Assembly: GCA_000471925.1 (NCBI GenBank)
Contig: CP006669.1
Span: forward strand, 1 to 64,000
Source: Ralstonia pickettii DTP0602
GTDB taxonomy: Bacteria; Pseudomonadota; Gammaproteobacteria; Burkholderiales; Burkholderiaceae
Direction: 5' to 3'
DNA length: 64,000 bases
Each line of letters starts with the position of its first letter. Position 1 is the stretch's first letter. Of the stretch, positions 27,524 to 36,456 are shown one piece after another. Both the position numbers and the translations under genes were made by a program. The notes beneath the pieces are model-generated. The model worked only from the letters and a program-made list of their open reading frames with translations, did no database searches and was not told where the DNA came from.

Positions 27524-28504
27524 ATGAACCTGCACCGATTTTTACCTGTTGTCGCGATCGCCTTGGGCATGGTGTGCCCGTCGCGGGCGGTGGAGACCGC
27601 TGCCGCAGCCCCGTGGCCGACCCTGGAGCCGGCCCGGCAGGTGTCCAATGCGGTCGCCGCACCGCTGCTGGCGTCTGCGCGTGCCGGCAACCGCGTGGTC
27701 GCCGTCGGCGACCACGGCGTCATCCTCCTTTCTGATGACGGCATCAAGTTCCGGCAGGCAAGGATGGTGCCGGTCCGCTCGCTGCTGACTTCCGTTCAGT
27801 TCATCGATGCGCGGCGCGGCTATGCGGCGGGGCACGATGGCGTTGTGCTTGGCACACAGGATGGCGGCGAGACGTGGATGCTCTTGCGTGCCGAGCGGGG
27901 CGCAGAGCAGCCGATCCTTTCGCTCTACTTCGACAGTCCGGAGCATGGCATCGCCGTAGGGCTGTACGGCTGGGCTATCGAAACCCGCGATGCCGGCCGG
28001 ACCTGGTCCGAGATCAAGGTGGAGGCGGGCGAAAACGCGGACCGTCACCTGCTGCACATGTTCGGATCCGGCCGCGGATCGCTCTTCATCGCTGGCGAAG
28101 GCGGCACCATCTTCCGCTCCGCCGACAGGGGCAAGTCGTGGCAGGCGTCGACCACTGGCGACAACGGCTCGCTGTGGTACGGGCGTTCACTTCCCGACGG
28201 CTCTCTTCTGGTCTGCGGCATGCGAGGACACCTGTACCGCAGCAGCGACGACGGTAAGACATGGCAGCGCATGGACTCGCATACCACCCAATCGCTGACC
28301 GGGATCGCGGAGCTTGCTGACGGCCGCATCGTCGTCGTCGGCATGGCCGGGACCGTACTCGACAGCAAGGACGGCGGCAAGACGTTCTCGGTTACGCAGC
28401 GCGCAGGGCAGGAGTCCCTGACTGCAGTGCTAGCGAACGGTTCGCGGCCGCTGCTGATGTCAATGGCGGGTCCGTTGCAGGACGACGGCCCGGACAGGCA
28501 ATAG
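27524..28504 (+). CDS. YCF48/BNR-repeat periplasmic protein
   Basis: A 326 aa exported protein with a signal peptide (FLPVVAIALGMVCPSRAV). The mature part has repeating beta-propeller units with Asp-box-like motifs (TQDGGETWMLLRAE, TRDAGRTWSEIK, SADRGKSWQAS, SSDDGKTWQRMD, SKDGGKTFSV). This is the YCF48/Photosynthesis-II-BNR group. It is the fourth member of the DUF1329-DUF1302-MMPL-YCF48 set and starts 24 bp after the transporter. It probably acts as an assembly or scaffold protein. Confidence 0.85.
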   Translation: MNLHRFLPVVAIALGMVCPSRAVETAAAAPWPTLEPARQVSNAVAAPLLASARAGNRVVAVGDHGVILLSDDGIKFRQARMVPVRSLLTSVQFIDARRGYAAGHDGVVLGTQDGGETWMLLRAERGAEQPILSLYFDSPEHGIAVGLYGWAIETRDAGRTWSEIKVEAGENADRHLLHMFGSGRGSLFIAGEGGTIFRSADRGKSWQASTTGDNGSLWYGRSLPDGSLLVCGMRGHLYRSSDDGKTWQRMDSHTTQSLTGIAELADGRIVVVGMAGTVLDSKDGGKTFSVTQRAGQESLTAVLANGSRPLLMSMAGPLQDDGPDRQ

Positions 28505-28596
28505 GCACCCAAAAATATTGTCCAGTCGTCCCTTCAGAGGGCGGCATTCCTTCCAACCCAATCACTTGTCAGACACAACTCTCAAGGAGACAAACC

Positions 28597-29730
28597 ATGG
28601 CAAAGCACCCCGTCGTCGTCTATGGCGCAAGCGGCTACACCGGCATGTTGATCATGGACTGGCTGATCGACCAGGGCATCCCTTTTACGGCCGTGGCGCG
28701 CAACGCAGGCCGGGCGAAGGAAATGATGGCACAGCGTGTCGTGCGCCTGGAATCGGCAAACTATGAACTCATCGAGGCGGAACATGACGTCGATGCCCTG
28801 GTGAATGCATTCCGCGGCGCGAGGGTGGTATGCAACACCGTCGGGCCATTCTCCACGGTCGGGCTCGTTGGCGTCGAAGCGGCGCTCAAGGCGGGATGCC
28901 ATTACCTCGACACCACGGGCGAGCAGCCGCACATCCGCCGGGCGCGCGATCAATTCGGCGACCTGTACCGGCAGGCCGGGCTGCTGCTGTCGCCGTCCAA
29001 TGCCTACATGTACACGTTCGCCGAGATTGCCGCGGAGCTGGCGCTGGAGACACCCGGCGTCGATGCGCTGGAAACCGCGACGTTGGCGCGCGGCCCGCGT
29101 AGCGGCGGTGCCGGCGTGAGCGTGGGCTCGACCGCGACGATCTTTGAAGGCTATCGCCACGAGGCTTGCTACCTGTGGGAGAAGAAGCTGGTGCCATATG
29201 CGGCGGATGCGTCGTTCAACGTGGTCGATCCTGCCTTCATGCAACCGGTGTTCTGTCTGCCGTGGGGCGGTACGTCGCTGCCGGTCTACTTCGAACACGA
29301 TCCGCGCGTACGCAGCTGCATCTCCAGTGTCGGTTTTTACGACAACAACGCGATGCAGACAGTGCATGCGCTGGGCAAGAAGTGGGAAGCAGAGTACAAG
29401 CACCTGCCCCGCGAGCAGCAGGACGCGGTGCTGAAGCAGATCGTTGATTCGACCACGCCGGCCATGCCGCCAAGGGAACGCACTACGCTGCAGCGCACCG
29501 TCGATTTCGCCATCGGCCGCGGCCAGGTCGCTTCGGTGCGGGCGACCGTGCATGGGACCACGCCATACATCGCCACCGGGGCTATCCAGACGGCAGGCGT
29601 CATCAAACTACTCGACGGCGACACCGCAAAGGTCGGCTTCGCATCCGGCTCGAAGGCCTTCGGGCACCGCTACCTGCTCGGCTTCCTCGAGCAGCGCGGG
29701 CTGGCTCGTGCGACGGTTTCGCATCTGTAA
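28597..29730 (+). CDS. Saccharopine-dehydrogenase-like NAD(P) oxidoreductase
   Basis: A 377 aa protein with an N-terminal Rossmann motif VVVYGASGYTGMLIMDWL. It belongs to the saccharopine dehydrogenase NADP-binding/trans-acting enoyl reductase-like group rather than true lysine enzymes. AAGGAGA precedes the ATG. It follows the YCF48 gene by 92 bp and precedes the CoA ligase, so it may reduce a C=C or C=N bond in the pathway intermediate. The exact reaction is not clear from sequence. Confidence 0.78.
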   Translation: MAKHPVVVYGASGYTGMLIMDWLIDQGIPFTAVARNAGRAKEMMAQRVVRLESANYELIEAEHDVDALVNAFRGARVVCNTVGPFSTVGLVGVEAALKAGCHYLDTTGEQPHIRRARDQFGDLYRQAGLLLSPSNAYMYTFAEIAAELALETPGVDALETATLARGPRSGGAGVSVGSTATIFEGYRHEACYLWEKKLVPYAADASFNVVDPAFMQPVFCLPWGGTSLPVYFEHDPRVRSCISSVGFYDNNAMQTVHALGKKWEAEYKHLPREQQDAVLKQIVDSTTPAMPPRERTTLQRTVDFAIGRGQVASVRATVHGTTPYIATGAIQTAGVIKLLDGDTAKVGFASGSKAFGHRYLLGFLEQRGLARATVSHL

Positions 29731-29742
29731 TTGCCGTGCCGC

Positions 29743-29767
29743 CCCCGGCCTGCTCTTCAGGCCGGGG
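29743..29767 (+). terminator. Strong intergenic hairpin after the reductase gene
   Basis: CCCCGGCCTG and CAGGCCGGGG form a 10 bp perfect stem with a 5-base loop, followed by CGGG and AAAAAA rather than T. It may pause or partly end transcription or protect the upstream mRNA end; without a T run it is not a classic terminator on this strand. Confidence 0.45.
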
Positions 29768-29859
29768 CGGGAAAAAATGCACCGGCCGCTTTGACCCGTA
29801 CACGGACGGCTCGCACCGCAACCCGGCCGAACCGTCACAGATTCTGAGGACTACTTGAA

Positions 29860-31416
29860 ATGGCAATCATTGATTATTTTGACCGCGGGTTGCGCATCAA
29901 TCCCCGCGGCATTGCCTATATCCAGGGCGAGCGCAGCTACTCGTTCCGGGAGATTGGCGAGCTTTCCTGCCGCATCGCCAACGGGTTGCTGGCGGAAGGC
30001 TTCGGCAGGGAAACCAAGGGAGCGGTCTGGGCAGATAACGACGTGACTGCCTGGAGTTGTGCGCTGGGGCTATGGCGAGCGGGGATGGCGTACATCCCCG
30101 TCAACGGGCGCAACGCGCCGGAGGAGAACCAGTTCATTCTTGACGCATTCGACTGCGAAGTGCTGTTCTTCCAGGAAGCGTTCGCATCGGTAATCGAGAC
30201 GCTGCGTCCCCGACTGCCGAAGGTCAGGCTCTGGGTGTGTATCGATGCCGCGCTACCGTGGGCGCCGTCGCTGTCTACGTGGAGCGAGGGCCAGGCCTCG
30301 AGCGCGCCGCTCATCGATTACGACATGGACGATGTCGTGACCCTTTCGGCAACGGGCGGGACGACCGGAGCACCCAAGGGCGTGATGAACGCGCACCGCG
30401 CTTACCAGGCCTACTTCGCGCAGTTCATGATGGCGTTCCCCTACCAGGGGGACGAACGCCCGGTGAATCTCGCCGCCGCGCCGATGACGCATACCGCCGG
30501 GATGCTGTCGCTGCCCTGCACTGCGCGCGGCGGTACGGTGGTCGTGCTGCCGAAGCCGGACCCGGCAGCGTTGATCGGTGCGATTGCGAAGCACCGGGTC
30601 ACGGAGCTCTTCCTGCCGCCGACGGTGATCTACCGGCTGCTGGACATTCCCGGGATCGGGAAACAGGATTTCTCATCGCTCAAGTACTTCCTTTATGGTG
30701 CTGCGCCCATGTCGGTAGAGAAGCTCAAGCGCTCTATCGAGGTGTTTGGCCCGATCATGGCCGGCGGCTACGGTCAAACCGAGGCCCCGGCGTCGATCTC
30801 CTACCTGACGCCGGCCGAGCATTTTGTCGGCGGCGAACTGGCGTCCGACGAACGGCTATCCTCGGTCGGCCGTCCCAACCCGCTTATCCGTGTGGAGATC
30901 ATGGGCGAGCATGGCGAGGTTCTGCCGCAAGGCGAGACCGGCGAGATCTGCGTGCGCGGCGACCTCGTCATGAAGGGCTACTACAAGGCGCCCGACAAGA
31001 CTGCGGAGGCGATCGTCGACGGCTGGCTGCATACCGGCGACATCGGACACCTCGATGCGGAGGGCTACCTCCATATCACCGACCGCAAGAAGGACATGAT
31101 CATCAGCGGCGGCTTCAACGTCTATCCGAGTGAAATCGAGCAGGTGATCTGGTCCCATCCGGCTGTGCAGGACTGCGCGGTGATCGGCGTGCCGGACGAG
31201 AAGTGGGGCGAGGCCGTGAAAGCCGTGGTGGAACTCAATGCGGGCTACGAGGTAAGCGCCGACGAGCTCGTTGCCCTTTGCAAGCAGAAGCTCGGCTCGG
31301 TCAAGGCGCCGAAGAGCGTGGAATTCGTCGCCGCACTGCCGCGAAGCCCGGTCGGGAAGGTGTTGAAGAAGGATCTGAGAGAACAGTACTGGCAAGGACA
31401 GCAACGCAAGATCTGA
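29860..31416 (+). CDS. AMP-forming acyl-CoA ligase
   Basis: A 518 aa member of the ANL superfamily; it activates a carboxylic acid with ATP and CoA. Motifs: P-loop-like A3 LSATGGTTGAPKGVMNAH (about 160-177), GGYGQTEAPASISYL (A5), TGDIGHLDAEGYLHITDRK (A7/A8 hinge) and the C-terminal Lys motif SPVGKVLKKDLR. All catalytic elements are present. It sits between the reductase and a thiolase, so it probably activates the acid left after amine removal. The substrate is unknown. Confidence 0.9.
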   Translation: MAIIDYFDRGLRINPRGIAYIQGERSYSFREIGELSCRIANGLLAEGFGRETKGAVWADNDVTAWSCALGLWRAGMAYIPVNGRNAPEENQFILDAFDCEVLFFQEAFASVIETLRPRLPKVRLWVCIDAALPWAPSLSTWSEGQASSAPLIDYDMDDVVTLSATGGTTGAPKGVMNAHRAYQAYFAQFMMAFPYQGDERPVNLAAAPMTHTAGMLSLPCTARGGTVVVLPKPDPAALIGAIAKHRVTELFLPPTVIYRLLDIPGIGKQDFSSLKYFLYGAAPMSVEKLKRSIEVFGPIMAGGYGQTEAPASISYLTPAEHFVGGELASDERLSSVGRPNPLIRVEIMGEHGEVLPQGETGEICVRGDLVMKGYYKAPDKTAEAIVDGWLHTGDIGHLDAEGYLHITDRKKDMIISGGFNVYPSEIEQVIWSHPAVQDCAVIGVPDEKWGEAVKAVVELNAGYEVSADELVALCKQKLGSVKAPKSVEFVAALPRSPVGKVLKKDLREQYWQGQQRKI

Positions 31417-31439
31417 ACGAGGCACCCAGGAAAGAAGAC

Positions 31440-32681
31440 ATGAGCAACATTTACATCGCCGGCATCGCAATGACCATCTTCGGCCGGCATTTCGACATGA
31501 GCATCGAGGGACTCGCCGGTGCCGCGCTACGCGGCGCCTTGCAGGACGCCGGCTGTAGTGCTGACGCCATCGGTGCGGCCTTCTACGCCGGCATCACCAA
31601 TGGCCAGCTTCAGGGGCAGTTGTCGATCCCTGGCCAGGTCGTATTCAGCAAGATCGGTATCGAAGGCATTCCGGTGTTCAACGTCGAAAATGCCTGCGCG
31701 TCCGGCAGCACGGCGGTGCACCTTGCAGTACAGCACCTCAGGGCAGGCAGCTGCGACGTCGCGCTGGCACTTGGCGCGGAGAAGATGAACGTCGCTGACA
31801 AGTCGAGGTCGTTCGCCTTGTTCGACGCGGGATGGGACGTATCCCGCGTCGAGGAAAACTTCGCGACGCTGGCGAAGCTGGGGGAAGGCATCGAGCCGCC
31901 GCCGGGATCGGAATCCGACCGGCCCTATAGCCGCTTCATGAAGATCTATGCCGCCCTGTGCCGGTATCACATGAAGACCTACGGCACGACACAGCGCCAG
32001 ATTGCGGCTATATCGGCGAAGAATCACGGGCATTCGGTGCACAACCCGCATTCGCAGTTCCGCCAGGCTTTTACGGTCGAAGAGGTGCTCGCCGCGCCGC
32101 CGATCACCTATCCCATCACGCTGCCGATGTGCGCGCCGGTCTCGGACGGTGCGGCGGCGGCAATCCTCTGCACGGAAGAGGGTCTGCGGCGCATCGGCGC
32201 CGATCGCAGCCGTTGCATCCGGATCGCGGCGAGCGTGATCCGCAGCTTTTCGCATCGGCGCATCGATGAGCCGGAGAAGAACATCGGCCGCCTCGCCGCG
32301 CTTCAGGCTTATGAGCAGGCCGGCCTGGGCCCGGAGGATATGGACGTGGCCGAGGTACACGATGCCTCGGCGATGGGCGAGATCATCCAGGCCGAAAACC
32401 TTGGGCTGGTGCCGCTGGGGGAGGGCGGGCCGGCTGCGGAGCGCGGGGAATTTACACTCGGCGGGCGCATTCCGATCAACACGTCTGGCGGCCTTGAATC
32501 CAAGGGCCATCCACTGGGTGCGACAGGTATCGGCCAGCTCTACGAACTGGTCACCCAACTGCGTGGAGAAGCGGGGGCGCGGCAGGTAGGCGGCGCGCGT
32601 CACGCGATTCAGGAGAACGGTGGCGGCTTGCAGGGCGTCGAAGAGGCTGCGCTTGCAATCCATATTTTGAGCAAGGAGTGA
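31440..32681 (+). CDS. Thiolase-family protein (SCP2/acetyl-CoA acetyltransferase type)
   Basis: A 413 aa thiolase. The ATG at 31440 is chosen because the longer frame overlaps the ligase gene. The nucleophile Cys86 lies in NVENACASGSTAVHLA; the His motif is ESKGHPLGATGIGQLYEL. The C-terminal region reads HAIQENGGGLQGVEEAA, without the Cys of degradative thiolases, as in SCP2-type members. It is 23 bp after the CoA ligase, consistent with chain shortening of the CoA-activated intermediate. Confidence 0.88.
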   Translation: MSNIYIAGIAMTIFGRHFDMSIEGLAGAALRGALQDAGCSADAIGAAFYAGITNGQLQGQLSIPGQVVFSKIGIEGIPVFNVENACASGSTAVHLAVQHLRAGSCDVALALGAEKMNVADKSRSFALFDAGWDVSRVEENFATLAKLGEGIEPPPGSESDRPYSRFMKIYAALCRYHMKTYGTTQRQIAAISAKNHGHSVHNPHSQFRQAFTVEEVLAAPPITYPITLPMCAPVSDGAAAAILCTEEGLRRIGADRSRCIRIAASVIRSFSHRRIDEPEKNIGRLAALQAYEQAGLGPEDMDVAEVHDASAMGEIIQAENLGLVPLGEGGPAAERGEFTLGGRIPINTSGGLESKGHPLGATGIGQLYELVTQLRGEAGARQVGGARHAIQENGGGLQGVEEAALAIHILSKE

Positions 32682-32692
32682 GGGAGGCAGAT

Positions 32693-34042
32693 ATGGACGG
32701 GTTCAACTGGCAAGGCGGACAGGCGTATCGGCCACTTGGAGGCTGGGTGGAGCGGCCAGATGACCTGCAGCCGCAACTCGACGGTGACGTCAGCGCGGAT
32801 GTGGTCGTTGCCGGGGGCGGCTTTGCCGGACTGTCCACCGCGCTGGAGCTTGCCGCGCGCGGGGCAAAGGTGATCGTCCTCGAACGCGAGTTCGCCGGGT
32901 TCGGCGCGAGCGGGCGCAACGCGGGCTATCTTGCGGGTGGGCAGGGGTTGGAGTACGACCTGTTTCTCAAGCGCGTGGGACACCAGCAGGCCAGGGAAAT
33001 CGTGCGCTTCTACGATGAAGGCGTCGACTACGTGGAGCGCAAGCTTGCAGAGTACGCGATCGACTGCGACTACAACGCCTCGGGCATCATCCGCGCGGGC
33101 GTCCATCCGTCCCAGGAAAGGAAGCTGCGCAAGAGCATGCGTACCGGCGTGCAACTTGGCTCTCCCGGGGAGTTTCTGGACTACGCCGCGATGCGGGCAC
33201 GGGGCATCCCGCCGGCGTTCCTGTTCGGATGTCATGTCCCTCGTGGCGGTACGCTCGATCCCGGCAAGTATGTTCTGGGGCTGCGGCGCGCGGCGCTGCG
33301 CGCGGGCGTGAAGCTCTATGAGAACACGCCGGTGCTGTCCTGGGACGAAGGTCCCACCGTCCGGGTGCGGACCGCGAAGGGCAGCGCGAGCGCGCCGTTC
33401 CTGGTGCTTGCAACCAACGCCTATACGCCGCAACTTGGCTTGCTGCGGAACAAGGTAATGCCGCTGCGGGTGTCGGCAATCGAGACTGAGCCATTGTCCT
33501 CGGCGCAACTGGCGTCGCTTGGCTGGCCACGGCGCGAAGGCATCGTGACGTCGCACTGGACCATGGAAAGCCATCGGCTGACGGCGCGCAATACGCTTGT
33601 TCTGACGACGAAGCGGTTGCGCTACATCTATGGTGCGCAGACACCGAACGTGCCGGACGAAGCGTCCTACCGTGCCCTGGCCAGGGCGCTGCATGAGCGG
33701 TTTCCCATGCTGGGAGGGGTCGCCATCCGGTCATGCTGGAGCGGGTACATCAGCCTTGCCTACGATGCGCTGCCCGTGGTCGGCGCGGCGGGTGCTGACC
33801 GCAACATCCTTTATACCGCCGGGTGTTCCGGGCATGGCGTAGGTACCCAGTCGTTGATGGGACTGCTGCTGGCCGAACGGATACGTGGCGCGGAGCATCC
33901 GCTACTCTCGGCGTTGCACCACAGGACGCCGTCGACGCTGCCCGAACCGCTGCAATGGTGCGCCGTCAATTCCGCGCTGGGCGTGGCCAACATGATGGAC
34001 GATCGGGTGAACCGCAAGGCACGCTACGCAGCGCGGTCGTAG
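32693..34042 (+). CDS. DAO-type FAD-dependent oxidoreductase 1 (PuuB-like)
   Basis: A 449 aa flavoprotein of the D-amino-acid-oxidase fold, resembling gamma-glutamylputrescine oxidase-type enzymes. The FAD-binding motif is VVVAGGGFAGLSTALELAAR (about 38), then FGASGRNAGYLAGGQG and a C-terminal GCSGHGVGTQSLMG motif. The ATG at 32693 is preceded by GGGAGG. It overlaps nothing but follows the thiolase by 11 bp. A close homologue lies at 49812-51143. It would oxidise a secondary or primary amine to an imine in the cytosol. No signal peptide is visible. Confidence 0.87.
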   Translation: MDGFNWQGGQAYRPLGGWVERPDDLQPQLDGDVSADVVVAGGGFAGLSTALELAARGAKVIVLEREFAGFGASGRNAGYLAGGQGLEYDLFLKRVGHQQAREIVRFYDEGVDYVERKLAEYAIDCDYNASGIIRAGVHPSQERKLRKSMRTGVQLGSPGEFLDYAAMRARGIPPAFLFGCHVPRGGTLDPGKYVLGLRRAALRAGVKLYENTPVLSWDEGPTVRVRTAKGSASAPFLVLATNAYTPQLGLLRNKVMPLRVSAIETEPLSSAQLASLGWPRREGIVTSHWTMESHRLTARNTLVLTTKRLRYIYGAQTPNVPDEASYRALARALHERFPMLGGVAIRSCWSGYISLAYDALPVVGAAGADRNILYTAGCSGHGVGTQSLMGLLLAERIRGAEHPLLSALHHRTPSTLPEPLQWCAVNSALGVANMMDDRVNRKARYAARS

Positions 34043-34211
34043 GCCTCGCCGATCATTGCCGTCGCAATCAGGACAAAGGAGGTAAGCCCCCGCCGAAGCG
34101 ACCCGGGCGCCACGCGCGTCGACGGGCGTCAGATATAATGATGCCCGCCCAGCCTACCGCTGGCGCGATTCCTTACAAAGGGCTGAAAAGCCCTGAATCA
34201 AGGCAGACAGG

Positions 34212-34895
34212 ATGACAGTGCCCATGGAGCAGCGCACCCCCAGGAAGCGGCGTGCATCGAGCGCAGCCGCCACAGGAGCCGACCCCGACAGCTTGCGAGC
34301 CCAGGGCTTGCGCACGCGCAATGCCATCGTTCGCGTTGCCAGAAAGCTGTTGCTCGAGGGCGGCAGCCTGGAATTCTCGCTGCGTGCCGTCGCCCTCGGC
34401 GCCGGGATTAGCATCAGCAATCTCCAGTACTACTTTCCCACCCGGCAGGCCGTCCTGCGGGCGATCATGGCGCCGATCATCGACGCCTATCTCGAAGACC
34501 TGAAGCGCGCGCTGGACAGCCGCGTCACGCCGCGCGAGTCGCTCAACGCACTGCTGGATAAGGCGCTCAGCGACGCGAGGAATGTCAAGGACTCGGCGCT
34601 GTGGTGGCACTTCGTTTCGCTGGCATCGACCGATCCCGAGTGCGCGCGGATGTTTGAGGAGTGGTATGACACGCTGACGCGCGGCATTGCGGAACTGGTG
34701 CGGGCGATCAATCCGGAACTGAAAACGGCAGACAGCCTGCACGCTGCCTCGTTGCTGATTGCGCTGGCCGACGGACTGGCGCTGCAGGTCGGCGCGGGGC
34801 GTCGCAAGCGTGACTCGCGCGGGCTCGATGCGGCATACCGGACCGCTGTCGAGCAGATCATATTCAAGGAGCGGTCAACCGAAATGGCCGGCTAG
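34212..34895 (+). CDS. TetR-family regulator 1
   Basis: A 227 aa regulator. The N-terminal helix-turn-helix lies at about 35-80 (FSLRAVALGAGISISNLQYY and FPTRQAVL). The ligand-binding half spans about 90-210. It has a 25-residue N-terminal basic tail. It lies just upstream of the conserved promoter C and the acyl-CoA dehydrogenase gene, where an inverted repeat overlaps the -10 region, so it is a good candidate for the local repressor. Confidence 0.87.
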   Translation: MTVPMEQRTPRKRRASSAAATGADPDSLRAQGLRTRNAIVRVARKLLLEGGSLEFSLRAVALGAGISISNLQYYFPTRQAVLRAIMAPIIDAYLEDLKRALDSRVTPRESLNALLDKALSDARNVKDSALWWHFVSLASTDPECARMFEEWYDTLTRGIAELVRAINPELKTADSLHAASLLIALADGLALQVGAGRRKRDSRGLDAAYRTAVEQIIFKERSTEMAG

Positions 34896-34937
34896 CGGCG
34901 ACAAAGCAACGCTACTGCGTGCCAACGCCAGGAGACA

Positions 34938-34999
34938 GGGAATACCCTGTCTTTTTTTTTGCTTGTATGTTTGTCAACATGACCTATGTTTGGTATCGT
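34938..34999 (+). promoter_or_regulatory. Promoter C of the island regulon, before the acyl-CoA dehydrogenase gene
   Basis: GGGAATACCC (34938-34947), 23 bp, TTGTCA (34971-34976), 17 bp containing ACC-N7-GGT, then TATCGT (34994-34999). Architecture is the same as promoters A and B. Confidence 0.75.
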
Positions 35000-35012
35000 G
35001 TTCTAACACGAT
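34995..35012. promoter_or_regulatory. Inverted repeat over the -10 of promoter C, candidate TetR operator
   Basis: ATCGTGTT-CT-AACACGAT is a perfect 8 bp inverted repeat with a 2 bp centre overlapping the predicted -10 and start site. Promoter B keeps only the left half (CGTGTTCTA). A repressor bound here would block transcription; TetR regulator 1 is encoded directly upstream. Confidence 0.55.
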
Positions 35013-35079
35013 GAGCGATGGGCGTGCCGTATCTGCGGCAAGCCGCCACGCATGCTTCCATGACAGGAGGAGACTCAGA

Positions 35080-36369
35080 ATGATTCGATTGCACAAGACC
35101 GCGGCGTTGCCGGTAGTTGGCCTGACCGGATTCGAGACGCCGCTGAGCGAAGAGGAAAACGCGATTCAGCAGACGGTTCATCGCTTTGCGCGCGATGTGC
35201 TGCGGCCGATCGGCAGGGAGCTTGACCGCATGGCGCCCGAGGACGTCATCGCTGCGGGTTCTCCGTACTGGACGGCGATGATGGAGAGCGCGAAGCTCGG
35301 GCTCGATCCGCAACTCATCGCGCAGTTCCCGCCGGAGGTCGCGGTGCGCATCGAGTCCCTGATCGGCGAAGAGCTGGGCTGGGGGGATTCGGGTCTGGCC
35401 GTTTCGCTCGGCGCTGCGACCATGCCGCTGACGATGGCGCAGTCGCTCGGCAATCAGGAACTGATCGAGATGTGCACTGGAAAGATCGGTTGCTGGATGA
35501 ATACGCAGCCTGACCGTGGCTCCGATGCCGCGATCCTCTACCGCGAAGAGCTGAGCGCAGGCGGAAAGCAGCCGGTTGGCAACGTGACCGCCAGGGTCGG
35601 TGCCGACGAGATCGTCATCAACGGGCAGAGCTCGGCATGGGTGTCGAACGGGTCGGTGGCACAGGTGGCGCTCGCCTACATGGCGGCGGACTATGGCGAC
35701 GGGTTCCACGGGACGGATGAGCACGGCGCGTTCACCAACGGCATCGGCCTGATCCTGCCGCTCGACCTGCCTGGCATTTCGCGCGGCAAACCGCTGGACA
35801 AGATCGGCCAGCGTGCGTTGCCCCAGGGCGAGATCTATTTTGATAACGTCAGGGTGCCCAGGCGCTTCGCCATCGCGCTGAAGGATGAGTACCTCGGAAA
35901 CCTGGCTTCTACATGGTCGTTCGCAGGTACTCACATGTGCCAGGTCTTTGTCGGTGCGGCCCGCGCCGCGTTCGAACTTGCGCTTGCCTATTGCCATGAG
36001 CGCAAGCAGGGCGGGGCGCTGCTGCTGGAACACCAGATGACCCAGTTGCGCGTGGGCGAGATGCTGCGCCGGCTCGAGATGGCACGGGCCATCGCTCGGC
36101 GCAGCCTGGCGTTCGCGCGACTGTCTCCGCAGAGCCACCCGTATGCGACCGCGCAGGCCAAGGTCAGCGTAACCGAGGAGGCCATGAAGATCACGCACGA
36201 GGCATTTCAGCTCTTCGGCGGCAACGGCACGACGCGCGAGTTCCCGATCGAGAAGTTGTTCCGCGACGCGCGCTCGGCGCTGATCGAGGACGGCGAGAAC
36301 TACGTGCTCACGTCGCGGTTGGGCGTGCTGGCCGGGCGCCTCTACCAGAATGGGTGGGCGCGGGAGTAG
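35080..36369 (+). CDS. Acyl-CoA dehydrogenase-family protein
   Basis: A 429 aa flavoprotein of the acyl-CoA dehydrogenase fold. The start at 35080 is set by AGGAGGAG upstream; the longer frame covers the promoter. Motifs: CWMNTQPDRGSDAAILY in the middle domain, SSAWVSNGSVAQVALAYM, and the C-terminal FQLFGGNGTTREFPIEKLFR for FAD/CoA binding. It may desaturate the CoA intermediate or, with the nearby kinase, take part in a 4-hydroxyacyl route. It heads a transcription unit with an amine oxidase and cytochrome c. Confidence 0.87.
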   Translation: MIRLHKTAALPVVGLTGFETPLSEEENAIQQTVHRFARDVLRPIGRELDRMAPEDVIAAGSPYWTAMMESAKLGLDPQLIAQFPPEVAVRIESLIGEELGWGDSGLAVSLGAATMPLTMAQSLGNQELIEMCTGKIGCWMNTQPDRGSDAAILYREELSAGGKQPVGNVTARVGADEIVINGQSSAWVSNGSVAQVALAYMAADYGDGFHGTDEHGAFTNGIGLILPLDLPGISRGKPLDKIGQRALPQGEIYFDNVRVPRRFAIALKDEYLGNLASTWSFAGTHMCQVFVGAARAAFELALAYCHERKQGGALLLEHQMTQLRVGEMLRRLEMARAIARRSLAFARLSPQSHPYATAQAKVSVTEEAMKITHEAFQLFGGNGTTREFPIEKLFRDARSALIEDGENYVLTSRLGVLAGRLYQNGWARE

Positions 36370-36456
36370 GCGCCTGGTCAAGCGCGGGATACCGGCCGTC
36401 GCTGCAGGCGGCTGGAGCGCGCCAGACCAATCAGCCATTTGCATGGGAAAGCCGCG

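Noticed and set aside
26012..27535. A 507-codon minus-strand open frame.
   Set aside because: It is antisense to the MMPL transporter gene, with His/Arg-rich composition and no domain.
34984..36444. A 486-codon minus-strand open frame.
   Set aside because: It is antisense to the acyl-CoA dehydrogenase gene and has Arg/His-rich shadow composition.
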